64,000 bases of DNA from Candidatus Paralachnospira sangeri (GCA_904397815.1 CAJFOT010000053.1:1-64000), one strand, 5' to 3'. Numbered from the stretch's first letter, positions 26,200 through 35,312 are shown. Numbers and translations: made by a program. Notes: a model not told the origin generated them from the sequence alone.

Positions 26200-26266
26200 T
26201 TATTATACAAAAATCGAGACCTCCGCAGAAGTCTCGATTTGTTCATCAGTTTATACTCGCAGGTTA
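26200..26266 (-). promoter_or_regulatory. Repeated 67-nt promoter/terminator element, copy 2
   Basis: Same block order as the copy at 11240-11306: AACCTG, AGTATAAACT, stem 26231-26239 with 26212-26220, T-run, TATAAT at 26202-26207. The loop and several spacer bases differ between copies while both stem arms are identical. It lies between the end of the Rnf-like cluster and the esterase lipoprotein gene, and so may end one transcript and start the other. Confidence 0.6.
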
Positions 26267-26290
26267 TAACCCTGCCGGACCGTGTCCGTT

Positions 26291-27058
26291 TTAATATACG
26301 CTTAAAACCATATATATGAATCCCATGGAAATCAGCTCCACAGGCATCTTTCTGTAGGCCTTTCCCGGTCTGGAAAATACCAGCATTTTCCGCACTGAGA
26401 TGTACATAACCAGGGCCGCCACGATGGCAAATACTGCCCCGCCTGCCGCGCCGAACCTGGCGGGGGTAAAGGGCCTGGTTACCAGGATGGCCGGCAGGAC
26501 AACCCAGAAGCTTTCCGCCGTCACCTGATATTTCTTTAAAATGCCATTGGTGAAAGCCAGTGCCATGCCGGCCGCCAGAAAACCGAACATCGGCTCCTGC
26601 AGGCTTCCGGCACTGTAGGACAGCTCTGCCAGCGGATAGCCGCAGATCCCCCCTGTGGCGAAAAACTCCCTGCCGATAGCGAAGAGGATCCAGAATCCCC
26701 ACACCAGCGCCGACTCATAACACAGGGAGCCATAATCTGCCTCCAGCTCATTCATGCACACATGCCTGGCCGCCAGCAGGCCGATCACCGCCGCAGAAAA
26801 CCAGAAGACGCCGCCCCGCTCAATTCCCAGCTGCCAGAAGGCCAGGGCAAAGGCCGAAGCACATACCGCAGCCGTGGCCACCGCCACACAGGCCCGGAGG
26901 CTCCACAGGGGCAGACAGTCCTTCAGAAAATTTTTCAAAACCTGGGCGAATACCACCGCCAGGATCACCAGCACCCCGGATACGAAGGCTTCCCGCATAT
27001 TTCCGGAAAAGAGGACGATTCCCAGGGCGAAGGCTTCCGCCGGATATCGTAATTTCAT
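26291..27058 (-). CDS. RnfA/RnfE (NqrDE)-like membrane protein
   Basis: A 255-residue integral membrane protein with at least six helices. VLKNFLKDCLPLW and the GREFFATGGICGYPL segment recall the NqrDE/RnfAE family (usual REllGxGxxxGxPL), but it is about 55 residues longer than a standard RnfA or RnfE and diverged. It is the last gene of the rnfC-rnfD-FMN protein cluster. In normal Rnf complexes two such subunits form the membrane core with an iron-sulfur centre; here only one is present. Assignment is moderate and rests on motifs plus context. Confidence 0.6.
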   Translation of the reverse strand: MKLRYPAEAFALGIVLFSGNMREAFVSGVLVILAVVFAQVLKNFLKDCLPLWSLRACVAVATAAVCASAFALAFWQLGIERGGVFWFSAAVIGLLAARHVCMNELEADYGSLCYESALVWGFWILFAIGREFFATGGICGYPLAELSYSAGSLQEPMFGFLAAGMALAFTNGILKKYQVTAESFWVVLPAILVTRPFTPARFGAAGGAVFAIVAALVMYISVRKMLVFSRPGKAYRKMPVELISMGFIYMVLSVY

Positions 27059-27070
27059 AGACCCCCTCCA

Positions 27071-28852
27071 TTACTCTGCTGTCTGCAGGAACTGATAAGC
27101 CGCATTCACACCTGTCACTACCGCTGTAGAAGAAACCGTCGCGCCGGAGATGGCGTCGATCTGGGTGCCGGCCTGACCGGAACCCGCATTTCCGCTCTCT
27201 GTCTGTGCCGCCTCTGTCTGGGCTGCTTCGGTTTCCGCTGCCGCTGTGGTTTCCTCCGGCAGTTCTTCTCCTGCCGCCTGGGCCATACACTGTTCTGCCA
27301 GGCTGACAAAACCGCCGATGGAAATGCTGACGCCCGATACTGCGTCTGTCTTTCCCTGATCGTCCATGGTAAGAACATCCAGCGACTGGTTCTCAATCAG
27401 CGCCTGAGCCAGCGCCTCTGACTGCTCCTTCCAGGTCAGGCCGTCCTCTGTCATCACATATTCACCAATCTCGGACAGATGGCTCTTGGAAGTTCCGTCC
27501 TCTGCCACAGAGTCCCAGGTAACCGCTGTAATCGCACCGTTCTCCACAGTCATCGTCATCTGCTCTGTATAGCCGTTCTCATCCGGCGTCCCCTGGGCTT
27601 CATAGGTCCCATCCTGAAGCACAGGCGCCTGGTTTTCCCCGGCTGCCTGAGCCATACACTGCTCTGCCAGGCTGACGAAACCGCCGATGGAAATGCTGAC
27701 GCCGGATACCGCGTCTGTCTTTCCCTGATCGTCCATGGTAAGGACATCCAGCGACTGGTTCTCAATCAGCGCCTGGGCCAATGCCTCCGACTGCTCTTTC
27801 CAGGTCGGGCCATCCTCTGTCATCACATACTCGCCAATTTCAGACAGATGGCTCTTGGAGGTTCCGTCCTCCGCCACAGAATCCCAGGTAACCGCTGTAA
27901 TCGCGCCGTTCTCCACGGTCATCGTCATCTGCTCTGTATAGCCGTTCTCGTCGGGCGTCCCCTGGGCTTCATAGGTTCCGTCCTGAAGCACAGGCGCCTC
28001 CTGGGTCAGTCCTGCGGCCTCTTCCATACACTGTTCTGCCAGGCTGATAAAGCCGCCGATGGAAATGCTGACGCCGGATACCGCGTCCGTCTTTCCCTGG
28101 CTGTCCATGGTAAAAGCGCTGAGTGTCTGGTTCTCAATCAGAGTCTGGGCCAGCGCCTCTGACTGCTCCTTCCAGGTCAGGCCGTCCTCTGTCATCACGT
28201 ATTCGCCGATCTCAGACAGATGGCTTTTAGAGGTTCCGTCCTCCGCCACAGAGTCCCAGGTAACCGCTGTAATCGCGCCGTTCTCCACGGTCATCGTCAT
28301 CTGCTCTGTATAGCCGTTCTCATCCGGCGTTCCCTGAGCTTCATAGGTTCCGTCCTGAAGGGCCGCTCCCTGAACCGGATCCTCCACCGGCTGGGGCGCC
28401 GCCTCTGTCTGGGCCTCTCCTTGTCCGCTTCCGTCTGCTCCGGCGCTCTCTACTGACATGCCTGGCAGATATACCGGCGCTGCCACATTCGCGAACTGGC
28501 TCAGGAAATCAGCTTCCGTAATCTTGCTGCCCACGCCGTCTGTCTCTGACTCATCGGTAATTGCCAGATTCACAACCTGGGTTTTTGTTTCATCAAAGGT
28601 GACATCCATCCGGATATCCCCGTGATACCCCTTGGTCACCACAGAAACCACATAGCTTCCATCCTCCAGCTGAACAGCCTTCTCAATGCTGTCCGCTCCG
28701 GACACATCCAGTTCTCTGGCCGCAGCCGAGCTGCTTCCTCCGGCTGCGCCGCCGTCTCCCGTCGTCAGCGTTTTTGTTCCGATAATCACGCCGAAGGAAA
28801 GGGCAGTCACAAGTACCAGAGCGATAATACCTTTCACATTCTGATTCTTCAT
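27071..28852 (-). CDS. RnfG-like multi-FMN-binding protein
   Basis: A 593-residue membrane-anchored extracytoplasmic protein (one N-terminal helix, about 8-28). Residues 50-130 and 563-590 are the two halves of an RnfG FMN_bind domain, ending in the flavinylation motif DAISGATVSS (Thr572). Between them lie three near-identical modules, 165-281, 289-404 and 412-527, each an FMN_bind unit ending DAVSGVSISIGG. In these the usual acceptor Thr is Ser (262, 386, 509). The protein could carry four covalent flavins attached by ApbE, which is not in the window. Likely an electron relay to the cell exterior. Confidence 0.85.
   Translation of the reverse strand: MKNQNVKGIIALVLVTALSFGVIIGTKTLTTGDGGAAGGSSSAAARELDVSGADSIEKAVQLEDGSYVVSVVTKGYHGDIRMDVTFDETKTQVVNLAITDESETDGVGSKITEADFLSQFANVAAPVYLPGMSVESAGADGSGQGEAQTEAAPQPVEDPVQGAALQDGTYEAQGTPDENGYTEQMTMTVENGAITAVTWDSVAEDGTSKSHLSEIGEYVMTEDGLTWKEQSEALAQTLIENQTLSAFTMDSQGKTDAVSGVSISIGGFISLAEQCMEEAAGLTQEAPVLQDGTYEAQGTPDENGYTEQMTMTVENGAITAVTWDSVAEDGTSKSHLSEIGEYVMTEDGPTWKEQSEALAQALIENQSLDVLTMDDQGKTDAVSGVSISIGGFVSLAEQCMAQAAGENQAPVLQDGTYEAQGTPDENGYTEQMTMTVENGAITAVTWDSVAEDGTSKSHLSEIGEYVMTEDGLTWKEQSEALAQALIENQSLDVLTMDDQGKTDAVSGVSISIGGFVSLAEQCMAQAAGEELPEETTAAAETEAAQTEAAQTESGNAGSGQAGTQIDAISGATVSSTAVVTGVNAAYQFLQTAE
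27271..28360 (-). repeat. Three tandem ~370-bp coding repeats in the FMN-binding gene
   Basis: Units begin near 28360, 27988 and 27619 and repeat every 369-372 nt. Most differences are silent third-position changes (for example ctcatccgg versus ctcgtcggg), so the duplications are fairly recent but the protein is under constraint. Units two and three are closer to each other (NQSLDVLTMDDQG) than to unit one (NQTLSAFTMDSQG). Confidence 0.9.
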
Positions 28853-29019
28853 ATGGTATGATGTCCTCCTGTTATTTTTCTCAGTCAGCGGGGTGCGCTT
28901 CGTCCGTCCCGGCGGATTCCGCCCGGTATCTGCTCCCCGCAGAATCTATTCTTTCCTGCTGCAGCCTGCTGTAAACATCTGCCGCCAGACAGACAGTCTG
29001 CTTCAGGCTTTTTTAGGCT

Positions 29020-29973
29020 TCAGGCTTTCTTTTTGCTGACGCCGTATACATGCCGGTTATATGCCATCGCCATCCAGCCCGCCAGACAGTTGGCTGTCAA
29101 AATTCCGAAGCAGATGCCCTCCGGATACAGGCTGAAGGTACGTATAGCCGCCGTGATAATGCCGGCCACCAGCGCATACAGAATCTTCCCCCGCCGGGAG
29201 ACAAACACGTAGTCTGTCAGCATATAGCAGCCGCCCATAATCAGGCCGCCGCCCAGCAGGTTGGTCAGGATATCTCCGGCAAACATGCCTTCCGCGCTGA
29301 ATACAAAGGTCAGCACCGTAACGGTTGCGATATAGGTCAGGGCGCTGGATACATTGACCACACCCTTGTAGCACATATAGCCGAATCCCACCAGCAGAAG
29401 AAGCTTGCTGGTCTCTCCGATAGCCCCTGGCATCTCTCCGATAAACATCTGCCAGTAAGTATAGGCGCCTACCGTCCCGCTTTTCATCGTACTCAGCACC
29501 GTAGCGGTGGATACCGCATCCATGCCCGCCCCCACAGTCTGAGGCATCACATACTGCATCAGGGTGCCCGGCCAGAGGATCATCACCAGAAGCCGTCCCA
29601 TCAGGGCAGGATTGACAAAGTTATTGCCAATGCCTCCAAACATCTGCTTCACCACCAGGATAGCAAACAGATCGGCCACAATAATAATCCAGTAGGGCAC
29701 TGTCACCGGCATATTGAAGGCAATCAGCATACCGGTCACCACCGCGCTGAAATCATCGGCTGTAATCTGCTTTTTCAGCAGCTTCTGCCAGAGATATTCA
29801 GACGCCACGCAGACCGCAACTGACAGCAGTGTCATCCACAGGGAACGGATGCCGAAGAAATAAATTGCCCCCAGCAGCGCCGGCGTCAGGGCTATGGCCA
29901 CATCGGCCATCATTGACCGCGTAGACAGCGGCGTCCGCAGATGAGGCCCGATGATCGTTTTCTTCTCTCCCAT
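29020..29973 (-). CDS. rnfD: RnfD-type electron transport complex subunit
   Basis: A 317-residue NqrB/RnfD family membrane protein with about eight to nine helices. N-terminal GPHLRTPLSTRSMMADVAIAL is typical, and DAVSTATVLS matches the RnfD flavinylation site (FMN esterified to Thr). Its ATG (29973-29971) overlaps the rnfC stop codon in TAATG, so the two are translationally coupled; the longer ORF from 30117 is rejected. The FMN-binding protein gene follows after 167 nt. It would carry electrons through the membrane between RnfC and the FMN protein. Confidence 0.9.
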   Translation of the reverse strand: MGEKKTIIGPHLRTPLSTRSMMADVAIALTPALLGAIYFFGIRSLWMTLLSVAVCVASEYLWQKLLKKQITADDFSAVVTGMLIAFNMPVTVPYWIIIVADLFAILVVKQMFGGIGNNFVNPALMGRLLVMILWPGTLMQYVMPQTVGAGMDAVSTATVLSTMKSGTVGAYTYWQMFIGEMPGAIGETSKLLLLVGFGYMCYKGVVNVSSALTYIATVTVLTFVFSAEGMFAGDILTNLLGGGLIMGGCYMLTDYVFVSRRGKILYALVAGIITAAIRTFSLYPEGICFGILTANCLAGWMAMAYNRHVYGVSKKKA

Positions 29974-31337
29974 TACTGTTTCACCGCCCTTTCTCTCTGC
30001 CGCTGCTTCACCATGTCTCTGGCCGACCGGACACGGAAGCTCAGCTCCCGCTTCGCCGGACAGGTGTAGGAACAGCAGCCGCAGGCAATACATTCGCTGG
30101 CATACAGCTTCTCGCACAGATCGTAATCTTCTTCCATAAACGCACAGTCAATCTGATAAGGCTTCAGTCCCGCCGGGCACACTCTGACGCAGCCTTCACA
30201 CCGCATACAGGGCTGTTCCACTATCCGGCTCTCCGGCAGCACCAACACCCCTGAGGTGGTTTTCGACACAAAGGGCAGTTCCCCGCCGCTCTCCGGCGTC
30301 CAGTCAGAAGCTATGCAGGGGCCGGTCATAGGCCCTCCCAGAATCACCCGGTTCTGCACTGCCGTCACGCCGCCGGACAGCTCCAGCAGTTCCCGTACAG
30401 ACGTTCCGATGGGAACCAGAAAATTTCCGGGATTTTTCACAGATCCTGTCACTGTCACCACACGGCGGATCAGGGGCAGATCACCCAGCACCATATCCGC
30501 GGCTGCCTTGGCGCTGCCGATATTGGACACGATCGCGCCCACATCCGCCGGCAGACCGCCCTGGGGAACCTCCCGCCCCATCACCGCCTGGATCAGCTGG
30601 CGTTCACCGCCCTGGGGATAGCGGGTAGGCAGCACCACCACCTCCAGAGGCTCCTTCACTTCCTTCACAATCTCCCGCAGCCGTTCAATCGCCTTGGGCT
30701 TATTGTCCTCAATACAGATACACGCCCGTTCCGCCCCGGCCGCTTTCCACAGCAGCCGCACGCCATTGACGATGGCATAACTGTACTCCAGCATGCTTCT
30801 GTAGTCACAGGTCAGATAAGGCTCACACTCCACGCCGTTAATCAGCAGCGTGTCAATTTTCTTATCGGTCAGATACTTCTTATACGCGGGAAAACCTGCG
30901 CCTCCCATCCCAGCCAGGCCGCCCTCCTGAATTTTCTGAATGATTCCGTCCCGGTCCCATCCGGAAATGTCCGCCAGAGACGTTGTATAGGAAAGGGCTT
31001 CCGCCTCTTCTGCCGGGCCGTCGTCCGCCTGAATCACGCAGACCTGCACTGTCCTGCCATTCTGGTTCAGATTTTTCACTTCCAGAACCCTTCCGTCTAC
31101 ACTGGCATGGATATTCGCCGCCATAAATGCTTTCGCCTCGCCGATCTTCTGACCGGCCTTCACCCGGTCTCCCGGCTTTACCAAAAGCGAACATGTACCT
31201 CCGATTGTCTGTTCCATCGAGATCGCCACCTGCTTCGGCATATAGGGCTGAATCAGCCTGTCCGCCGACAGCGCCTTGTCAGAGCCGTCCGCAGGATGTA
31301 CCCCGCCGGGAAATGTCATATGATTTGCCTTTCCCAT
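29973..31337 (-). CDS. rnfC: RnfC-type electron transport complex subunit
   Basis: A 454-residue cytoplasmic subunit. Order: N-terminal barrel-sandwich (MPKQVAISMEQTIGG), FMN/NADH-binding Complex1_51K-like domain with GGLAGMGGAGFPAYKK, SLBB domain, then two ferredoxin clusters CMRCEGCVRVCPAG and CIACGCCSYTCPAKREL. It should take electrons from NADH or a ferredoxin-like donor. Start ATG 31337 behind GGAGGAAAACG. First gene of a four-gene cluster in which no RnfB is present, so the natural donor is uncertain. Confidence 0.92.
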   Translation of the reverse strand: MGKANHMTFPGGVHPADGSDKALSADRLIQPYMPKQVAISMEQTIGGTCSLLVKPGDRVKAGQKIGEAKAFMAANIHASVDGRVLEVKNLNQNGRTVQVCVIQADDGPAEEAEALSYTTSLADISGWDRDGIIQKIQEGGLAGMGGAGFPAYKKYLTDKKIDTLLINGVECEPYLTCDYRSMLEYSYAIVNGVRLLWKAAGAERACICIEDNKPKAIERLREIVKEVKEPLEVVVLPTRYPQGGERQLIQAVMGREVPQGGLPADVGAIVSNIGSAKAAADMVLGDLPLIRRVVTVTGSVKNPGNFLVPIGTSVRELLELSGGVTAVQNRVILGGPMTGPCIASDWTPESGGELPFVSKTTSGVLVLPESRIVEQPCMRCEGCVRVCPAGLKPYQIDCAFMEEDYDLCEKLYASECIACGCCSYTCPAKRELSFRVRSARDMVKQRQRERAVKQ

Positions 31338-31742
31338 TCGTTTTCCTCCATGTTTCCAGATAATCATATGTTAATATATTGTCATAGTCTAAGATAACAT
31401 ACGTCCCGGTGGTCTGACAAGCAGGAAATCACAAAAATATTACGTTTTTTTACAGAAATTTCATGCAAAAAACAGAAACACTAGTACTTTGCAGTGATAA
31501 GGAAGTATTTATTACTAACGGCTGACAAACAGGACGCAAAAATAGAGAGCAGTAAAAATGAACTGCCCTCTATTTCTTTATTTTGTGATGATCTTTTTGT
31601 ATCCTGTTGTATTTGCGTTTCACTTACTGGACCCAAAAAATTATTTATGTAGTTATTAAGGATATTTTTCCGGTCAACGGTCTGCCGCATCCCTGCCCGG
31701 CGCTTTTTTGTACAGGCTATAGACGGTGTAATCTTATGTATC
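31338..31742. other. Intergenic region between rnfC and the MFS gene
   Basis: AT-rich and without a convincing gene. It contains the terminator of the upstream MFS operon (31536-31575) and, nearer rnfC, sequence that probably includes the rnfC promoter, although no clean -35/-10 pair was found. A 69-codon minus-strand ORF at 31481-31690 runs through the terminator stem and is not believed. Confidence 0.5.
31536..31575 (-). terminator. Terminator after the MFS / URO-D operon
   Basis: On the minus strand a 13-bp stem (AATAGAGGGCAGT with ACTGCTCTCTATT, one wobble) is followed by TTTTTG. It lies about 170 nt past the MFS stop codon and before the rnfC promoter region. Confidence 0.75.
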
Positions 31743-33110
31743 TTAGATCACTGCTTTATCTCTCGCGGCGTTTTCTCTTGCGTACATGGCCACATCTTCA
31801 TCCTTCAGCCGGTAAGCGAAGAAGAAGATCACGGCGCCCAGAATGCAGAGAGCCGCCGGGATTCCGCCGATGATAAACATAAAGCTGTGTACAAAGCCTT
31901 CCGTAATTTCCATCCCAACCTGATAGCCGATCATTGCCAGGCCGTAGCTGCCGATGGCGCTGCCGCCCATAAAGCCGATTTTCATGGGAATGTTGTACAT
32001 AGCCATGGCGGTAGCCCGGTTGTCCTTTCCGGTTTTGTAGTAGCCGTATTCGCCACAGTCCAGGAAATAGTTGACACCGAAGCTGGTAAACAGATACATG
32101 GCGGCGGTGAATACGCAGGTGAAAAATGTAAAAACGTATTCAGAAGACGCGCCCAGGAAAGTAATGCCAAGCAATGCGGCGGCGTACAGAAGCAAGCCGA
32201 GGATAAAGGCATTTTTCTTTCCCACCTTTTTGCCCAGCGCAGGCATAAACAGGCTGGCCACGAAGGCGAATACGGTTTTGATAGTCATGGATACGGCCAT
32301 AAAATTAAAGTCGTTCATGATATTGCGGAAATAGTAGGCCTGGATGGCCAGGAAGGTCTGCATCGCAATATAAAAAACAGACATACAGACAATCAGAACC
32401 ATCATCTGGGAATTTCCCGCTACCGACTGAAACATATCCTTCAGGGAAACCTTGGGGGCTGCTTTGCGCTTCTCTGCCGGAATGTGCACATCATAGATTT
32501 TAGCCTGGCTGCGCATCAGCAGACAGCCTGCCACCATCAGGATGGCCAGAATGCCGATGGTAACGGCATAGGAGTGGTTTTCTCCCACATAAGCGGCAAA
32601 AAAGGTAATCATGGGAACCGCGATGGCGGAAGTAATAATCTGAGCGGCAGCGGTAGCCTGGGCAGTTCTGGCGGAAATCACATTCCGTACATCCATGTCT
32701 GCGCCGGCCATCTGCTGCAGCAGGCCGCCTCTGGCGATCATCAGGATACTCATGCCGCCGCCGTAGCCAACATAAGCCAAGACAACCAGGGAAGCCCGGA
32801 GCAGTTCCGGAATCCCCAGCGTATAGGTATCCAGGTAAGTCAGTACAAAGCAGGCGAAAAGTCCGTATTTTAATATTGTAAACCAGGGCCCATATTTGCC
32901 GTTTTTAAAATTGGCTTTTTCCACAATCGGTCCGGTGATGAAACTGACAAAGAGGTCGATGAATTTTGCAGCCAGCAAAGCTGTGGCAACCAGAGCCGCA
33001 TCTATCAGCAGGTAGTCGGTCATAAATACGTTCATGTAGAGCATAACCGCGCCGGAGCCGATGCCCTGCATCAAAATAGCTAATGTATAGATTCTGACTT
33101 GTTTTTTCAT
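31743..33110 (-). CDS. GPH/MFS-type sugar:cation symporter family transporter
   Basis: A 455-residue 12-helix transporter. The loop FITGPIVEKANFKNGKYGPW with preceding AKFIDLFVS resembles the GPH family (MelB/XylP-like), which cotransports glycosides with sodium or protons. It is the last gene after two URO-D family genes, and so probably imports the methylated or decarboxylated substrate handled by them. Substrate unknown. Confidence 0.85.
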   Translation of the reverse strand: MKKQVRIYTLAILMQGIGSGAVMLYMNVFMTDYLLIDAALVATALLAAKFIDLFVSFITGPIVEKANFKNGKYGPWFTILKYGLFACFVLTYLDTYTLGIPELLRASLVVLAYVGYGGGMSILMIARGGLLQQMAGADMDVRNVISARTAQATAAAQIITSAIAVPMITFFAAYVGENHSYAVTIGILAILMVAGCLLMRSQAKIYDVHIPAEKRKAAPKVSLKDMFQSVAGNSQMMVLIVCMSVFYIAMQTFLAIQAYYFRNIMNDFNFMAVSMTIKTVFAFVASLFMPALGKKVGKKNAFILGLLLYAAALLGITFLGASSEYVFTFFTCVFTAAMYLFTSFGVNYFLDCGEYGYYKTGKDNRATAMAMYNIPMKIGFMGGSAIGSYGLAMIGYQVGMEITEGFVHSFMFIIGGIPAALCILGAVIFFFAYRLKDEDVAMYARENAARDKAVI

Positions 33111-33171
33111 AGCGCCCTCCTTTCACATGCCGGATTTTGCGCCAGTGCCTGTCAGCGGGTTCTGAATGATT

Positions 33172-34257
33172 TCAAAACTGCGCCAGATATTTTCTTGAGG
33201 CTATGTATATTTCACGGAGCAGCCGGGGATCGCATTTGGTATTTACCACGACCCTCCGGTCTTTAAAGTGATCCACAAACTCCTCCGCGATCCTGCGGAT
33301 TTCATCATCGGCCATATCTTCCGGAATTTCCGGCGGATATACGCCGAAGGAGAGGCAGGTATCCGGGTACATCTGGGAAAGCTTGTCATAATCGTTCAGC
33401 TGCTGGCCGCACCAGACGTCCACACCCGCTTCGATCATGGCGGGGACAAGGGCTTCGTCATTGCCGCAGCAGTGCAGTTCAAAGTAAAGCTCGTTTTTAT
33501 GACAGGCATCTACAACCCGCTTCAGGTAAGGGGCAATCATTTCGCGGCAGGTTTCCAGAGAGAAAAAAGGCGCGTTCTGGGTACCCCAGTCATCGTGCAT
33601 CAGAAGAAATTCCAGATCAAAATATTTGGCGTAACGGGCGATCAGATCATCGTACATATCGCACAGGGCGGTGAAAAAACGGTGTACGCCCTCTTTCTGG
33701 TCTTCATCAATCAGCGCTACTGCAGCTCCTTCCACGTCACAGAGGGAAATGAGGCGCTCCCAGAGTCCGCTGAGGCAGCATACCTCCCGGATCTGGTCGG
33801 TGGAATTTAAAAAGTCTCTGTTGATTTCGCTGCTGGCTTCCCAGTCAAAATCATCCAGGCTGGGAATGGAAACGTAGTTTTCCCATTCGCTCATATCCGG
33901 CACTTTCGGACTGCCGGGCCTTACGGTGGCGCCGCCTACCTGGGGCACATAAACCCATTCCAGGTCAAACCAGCCCCGCATCACATTGCTTTTATACATA
34001 TACGGCTCTTCTGCGTCAATAATCAGGTGGGTGGCTACATTGTCAGGGTGCATTCTGGGCCGGAAGCCCATGACGTCAGAGGCTCCCATAGACCACTGCG
34101 GCATCCAGTAGGGCTTCTCTCCTCTGAAATACATCAGGGCATTTTCCCGTGGACTGACCGGGCGGGGATATCTTGGCGCGCCCGGCGCGCCGTTAAAGAG
34201 CGGCGGATAGGTTCCGCTGCTGACCAGTTCAGATTCATCAAAGGGTTTTTTTGGCAT
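33172..34257 (-). CDS. Uroporphyrinogen decarboxylase-family protein (methyltransferase-like), copy 1
   Basis: A 361-residue URO-D family TIM barrel. HDDWGTQNAPFFS and the zinc-site segment ELHCCGNDEALVPAMIEAG with a later WCGQQ fit the corrinoid or CoM methyltransferase branch (MtaA/CmuA-like His-x-Cys and Cys ligands) rather than haem biosynthesis. No hem genes are nearby. Its partner URO-D gene begins upstream and the transporter gene follows 61 nt later. A role in demethylation of a plant or host-derived methoxy or N-methyl compound is inferred. Confidence 0.8.
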   Translation of the reverse strand: MPKKPFDESELVSSGTYPPLFNGAPGAPRYPRPVSPRENALMYFRGEKPYWMPQWSMGASDVMGFRPRMHPDNVATHLIIDAEEPYMYKSNVMRGWFDLEWVYVPQVGGATVRPGSPKVPDMSEWENYVSIPSLDDFDWEASSEINRDFLNSTDQIREVCCLSGLWERLISLCDVEGAAVALIDEDQKEGVHRFFTALCDMYDDLIARYAKYFDLEFLLMHDDWGTQNAPFFSLETCREMIAPYLKRVVDACHKNELYFELHCCGNDEALVPAMIEAGVDVWCGQQLNDYDKLSQMYPDTCLSFGVYPPEIPEDMADDEIRRIAEEFVDHFKDRRVVVNTKCDPRLLREIYIASRKYLAQF

Positions 34258-34322
34258 ATGATTCTCCTTTAAGCTACATTGCTATTGACTCGTCGCCGCC
34301 CCTAAAGGGGTTTCCTTATGGA

Positions 34323-35312
34323 CTAAAAAAGCAACCTGCTCATCCGGTCGATTTCTTTGGAAACCTCCTCATATACGCCAGGATAGATGCTCCCGGGGCC
34401 TCCTCTTACCAGGCAGGGGATAAAGTAGTGCTTGCCGTTGGTGCGGCAGGCTCTTTCCACTTCTCTGGCAATCAGCTCGGGCGTCCAGTTTTCCACATCG
34501 CAGACGCCGTTGTTCAAATCGCCCATAAAGGAGATCTTTCCGCCGTATTTCTTTACCAGTTCCGGAACATTATTGGTGGTGGTACAGCCCTGGAAGATAT
34601 CAATGCCCATTTCAATCATGCTGGGAACCAGGTTGGCCGCGTAGGAATCGGAATGGTGAACGATCAGCTCTACGCCGTATTCCTTATAGGCGCCATAAAT
34701 TTTCTTATAGGCAGGCGTAATAAATTCATCAAACATTGCCGGTGACAGGAAGGAAGAAATATGGCTCCCCCAGTCATCATGATGGAAGAGGGCATCCGGT
34801 TTAATGTGGCTGCACAGCTGTTTTGCCCATTCCACTTCCCAGTCGGTGATATAGTCGATCAGCTCATGCATGGCTTCCGGTTCTTCCGCGTACATCACCA
34901 GAGCTTCCTCGATACTGAGCAGATAATGAACCTGCTCGAAAACGCCCGGCGCAACCATGGCAGTAACAAAATATTCACTGCGGTCAATCGCTTCGGCAGC
35001 AGCGATGGCGTCCGCCCACTCCTCTTCCGGAAAGTCAACAGAGGGCGCTTTTACAGTATCCCGCCATTTTGTGATGTCCTTTACAACCCGGTGCTCGTAA
35101 TCGTGAACCGGGAACTGTCCCGGAACGTGGGCCGGCCAGGACATGGTAACGCCCCAAAGGTTTTTCACCGGGGGGCCGCCCCGTACTGTGGCAGGGTTGT
35201 GTTTGTTCAGCGGTGTGTTGCCGATCATTTTGAGAAATTCATACTGATTGACAAACCTGTCCGGATTGCCGCCGTGAATGGTTTCCAGCAGATTCTGCCT
35301 GATAGTTAACAT
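34323..35312 (-). CDS. Uroporphyrinogen decarboxylase-family protein, copy 2
   Basis: A 329-residue URO-D family protein related to its neighbour: it has HDDWGSHISSFLSPAMFDEF and GIDIFQGCTTTNNVPELV. At the metal position it has LIVHHSDSYAANLVP, so the His-x-Cys ligand pair of copy 1 is not conserved. The two genes are adjacent (65 nt apart), suggesting a heteromeric pair or two successive steps. First gene of the operon; ribosome site GGAGGGG precedes ATG 35312. Confidence 0.8.
   Translation of the reverse strand: MLTIRQNLLETIHGGNPDRFVNQYEFLKMIGNTPLNKHNPATVRGGPPVKNLWGVTMSWPAHVPGQFPVHDYEHRVVKDITKWRDTVKAPSVDFPEEEWADAIAAAEAIDRSEYFVTAMVAPGVFEQVHYLLSIEEALVMYAEEPEAMHELIDYITDWEVEWAKQLCSHIKPDALFHHDDWGSHISSFLSPAMFDEFITPAYKKIYGAYKEYGVELIVHHSDSYAANLVPSMIEMGIDIFQGCTTTNNVPELVKKYGGKISFMGDLNNGVCDVENWTPELIAREVERACRTNGKHYFIPCLVRGGPGSIYPGVYEEVSKEIDRMSRLLF

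Noticed and set aside
24084..26702. 872-codon version of the esterase gene
   Set aside because: The first 191 codons overlap the NqrDE-like gene and the repeated 67-nt element; a lipoprotein signal peptide with GGAGGTGG begins at 26129.
27271..28360. CRISPR-like direct repeats
   Set aside because: Units are about 370 bp, contiguous and in frame, encoding FMN-binding modules; there are no short repeats with spacers.
31481..31690. 69-codon minus-strand ORF
   Set aside because: It runs through an intrinsic terminator stem and shows no recognisable domain.
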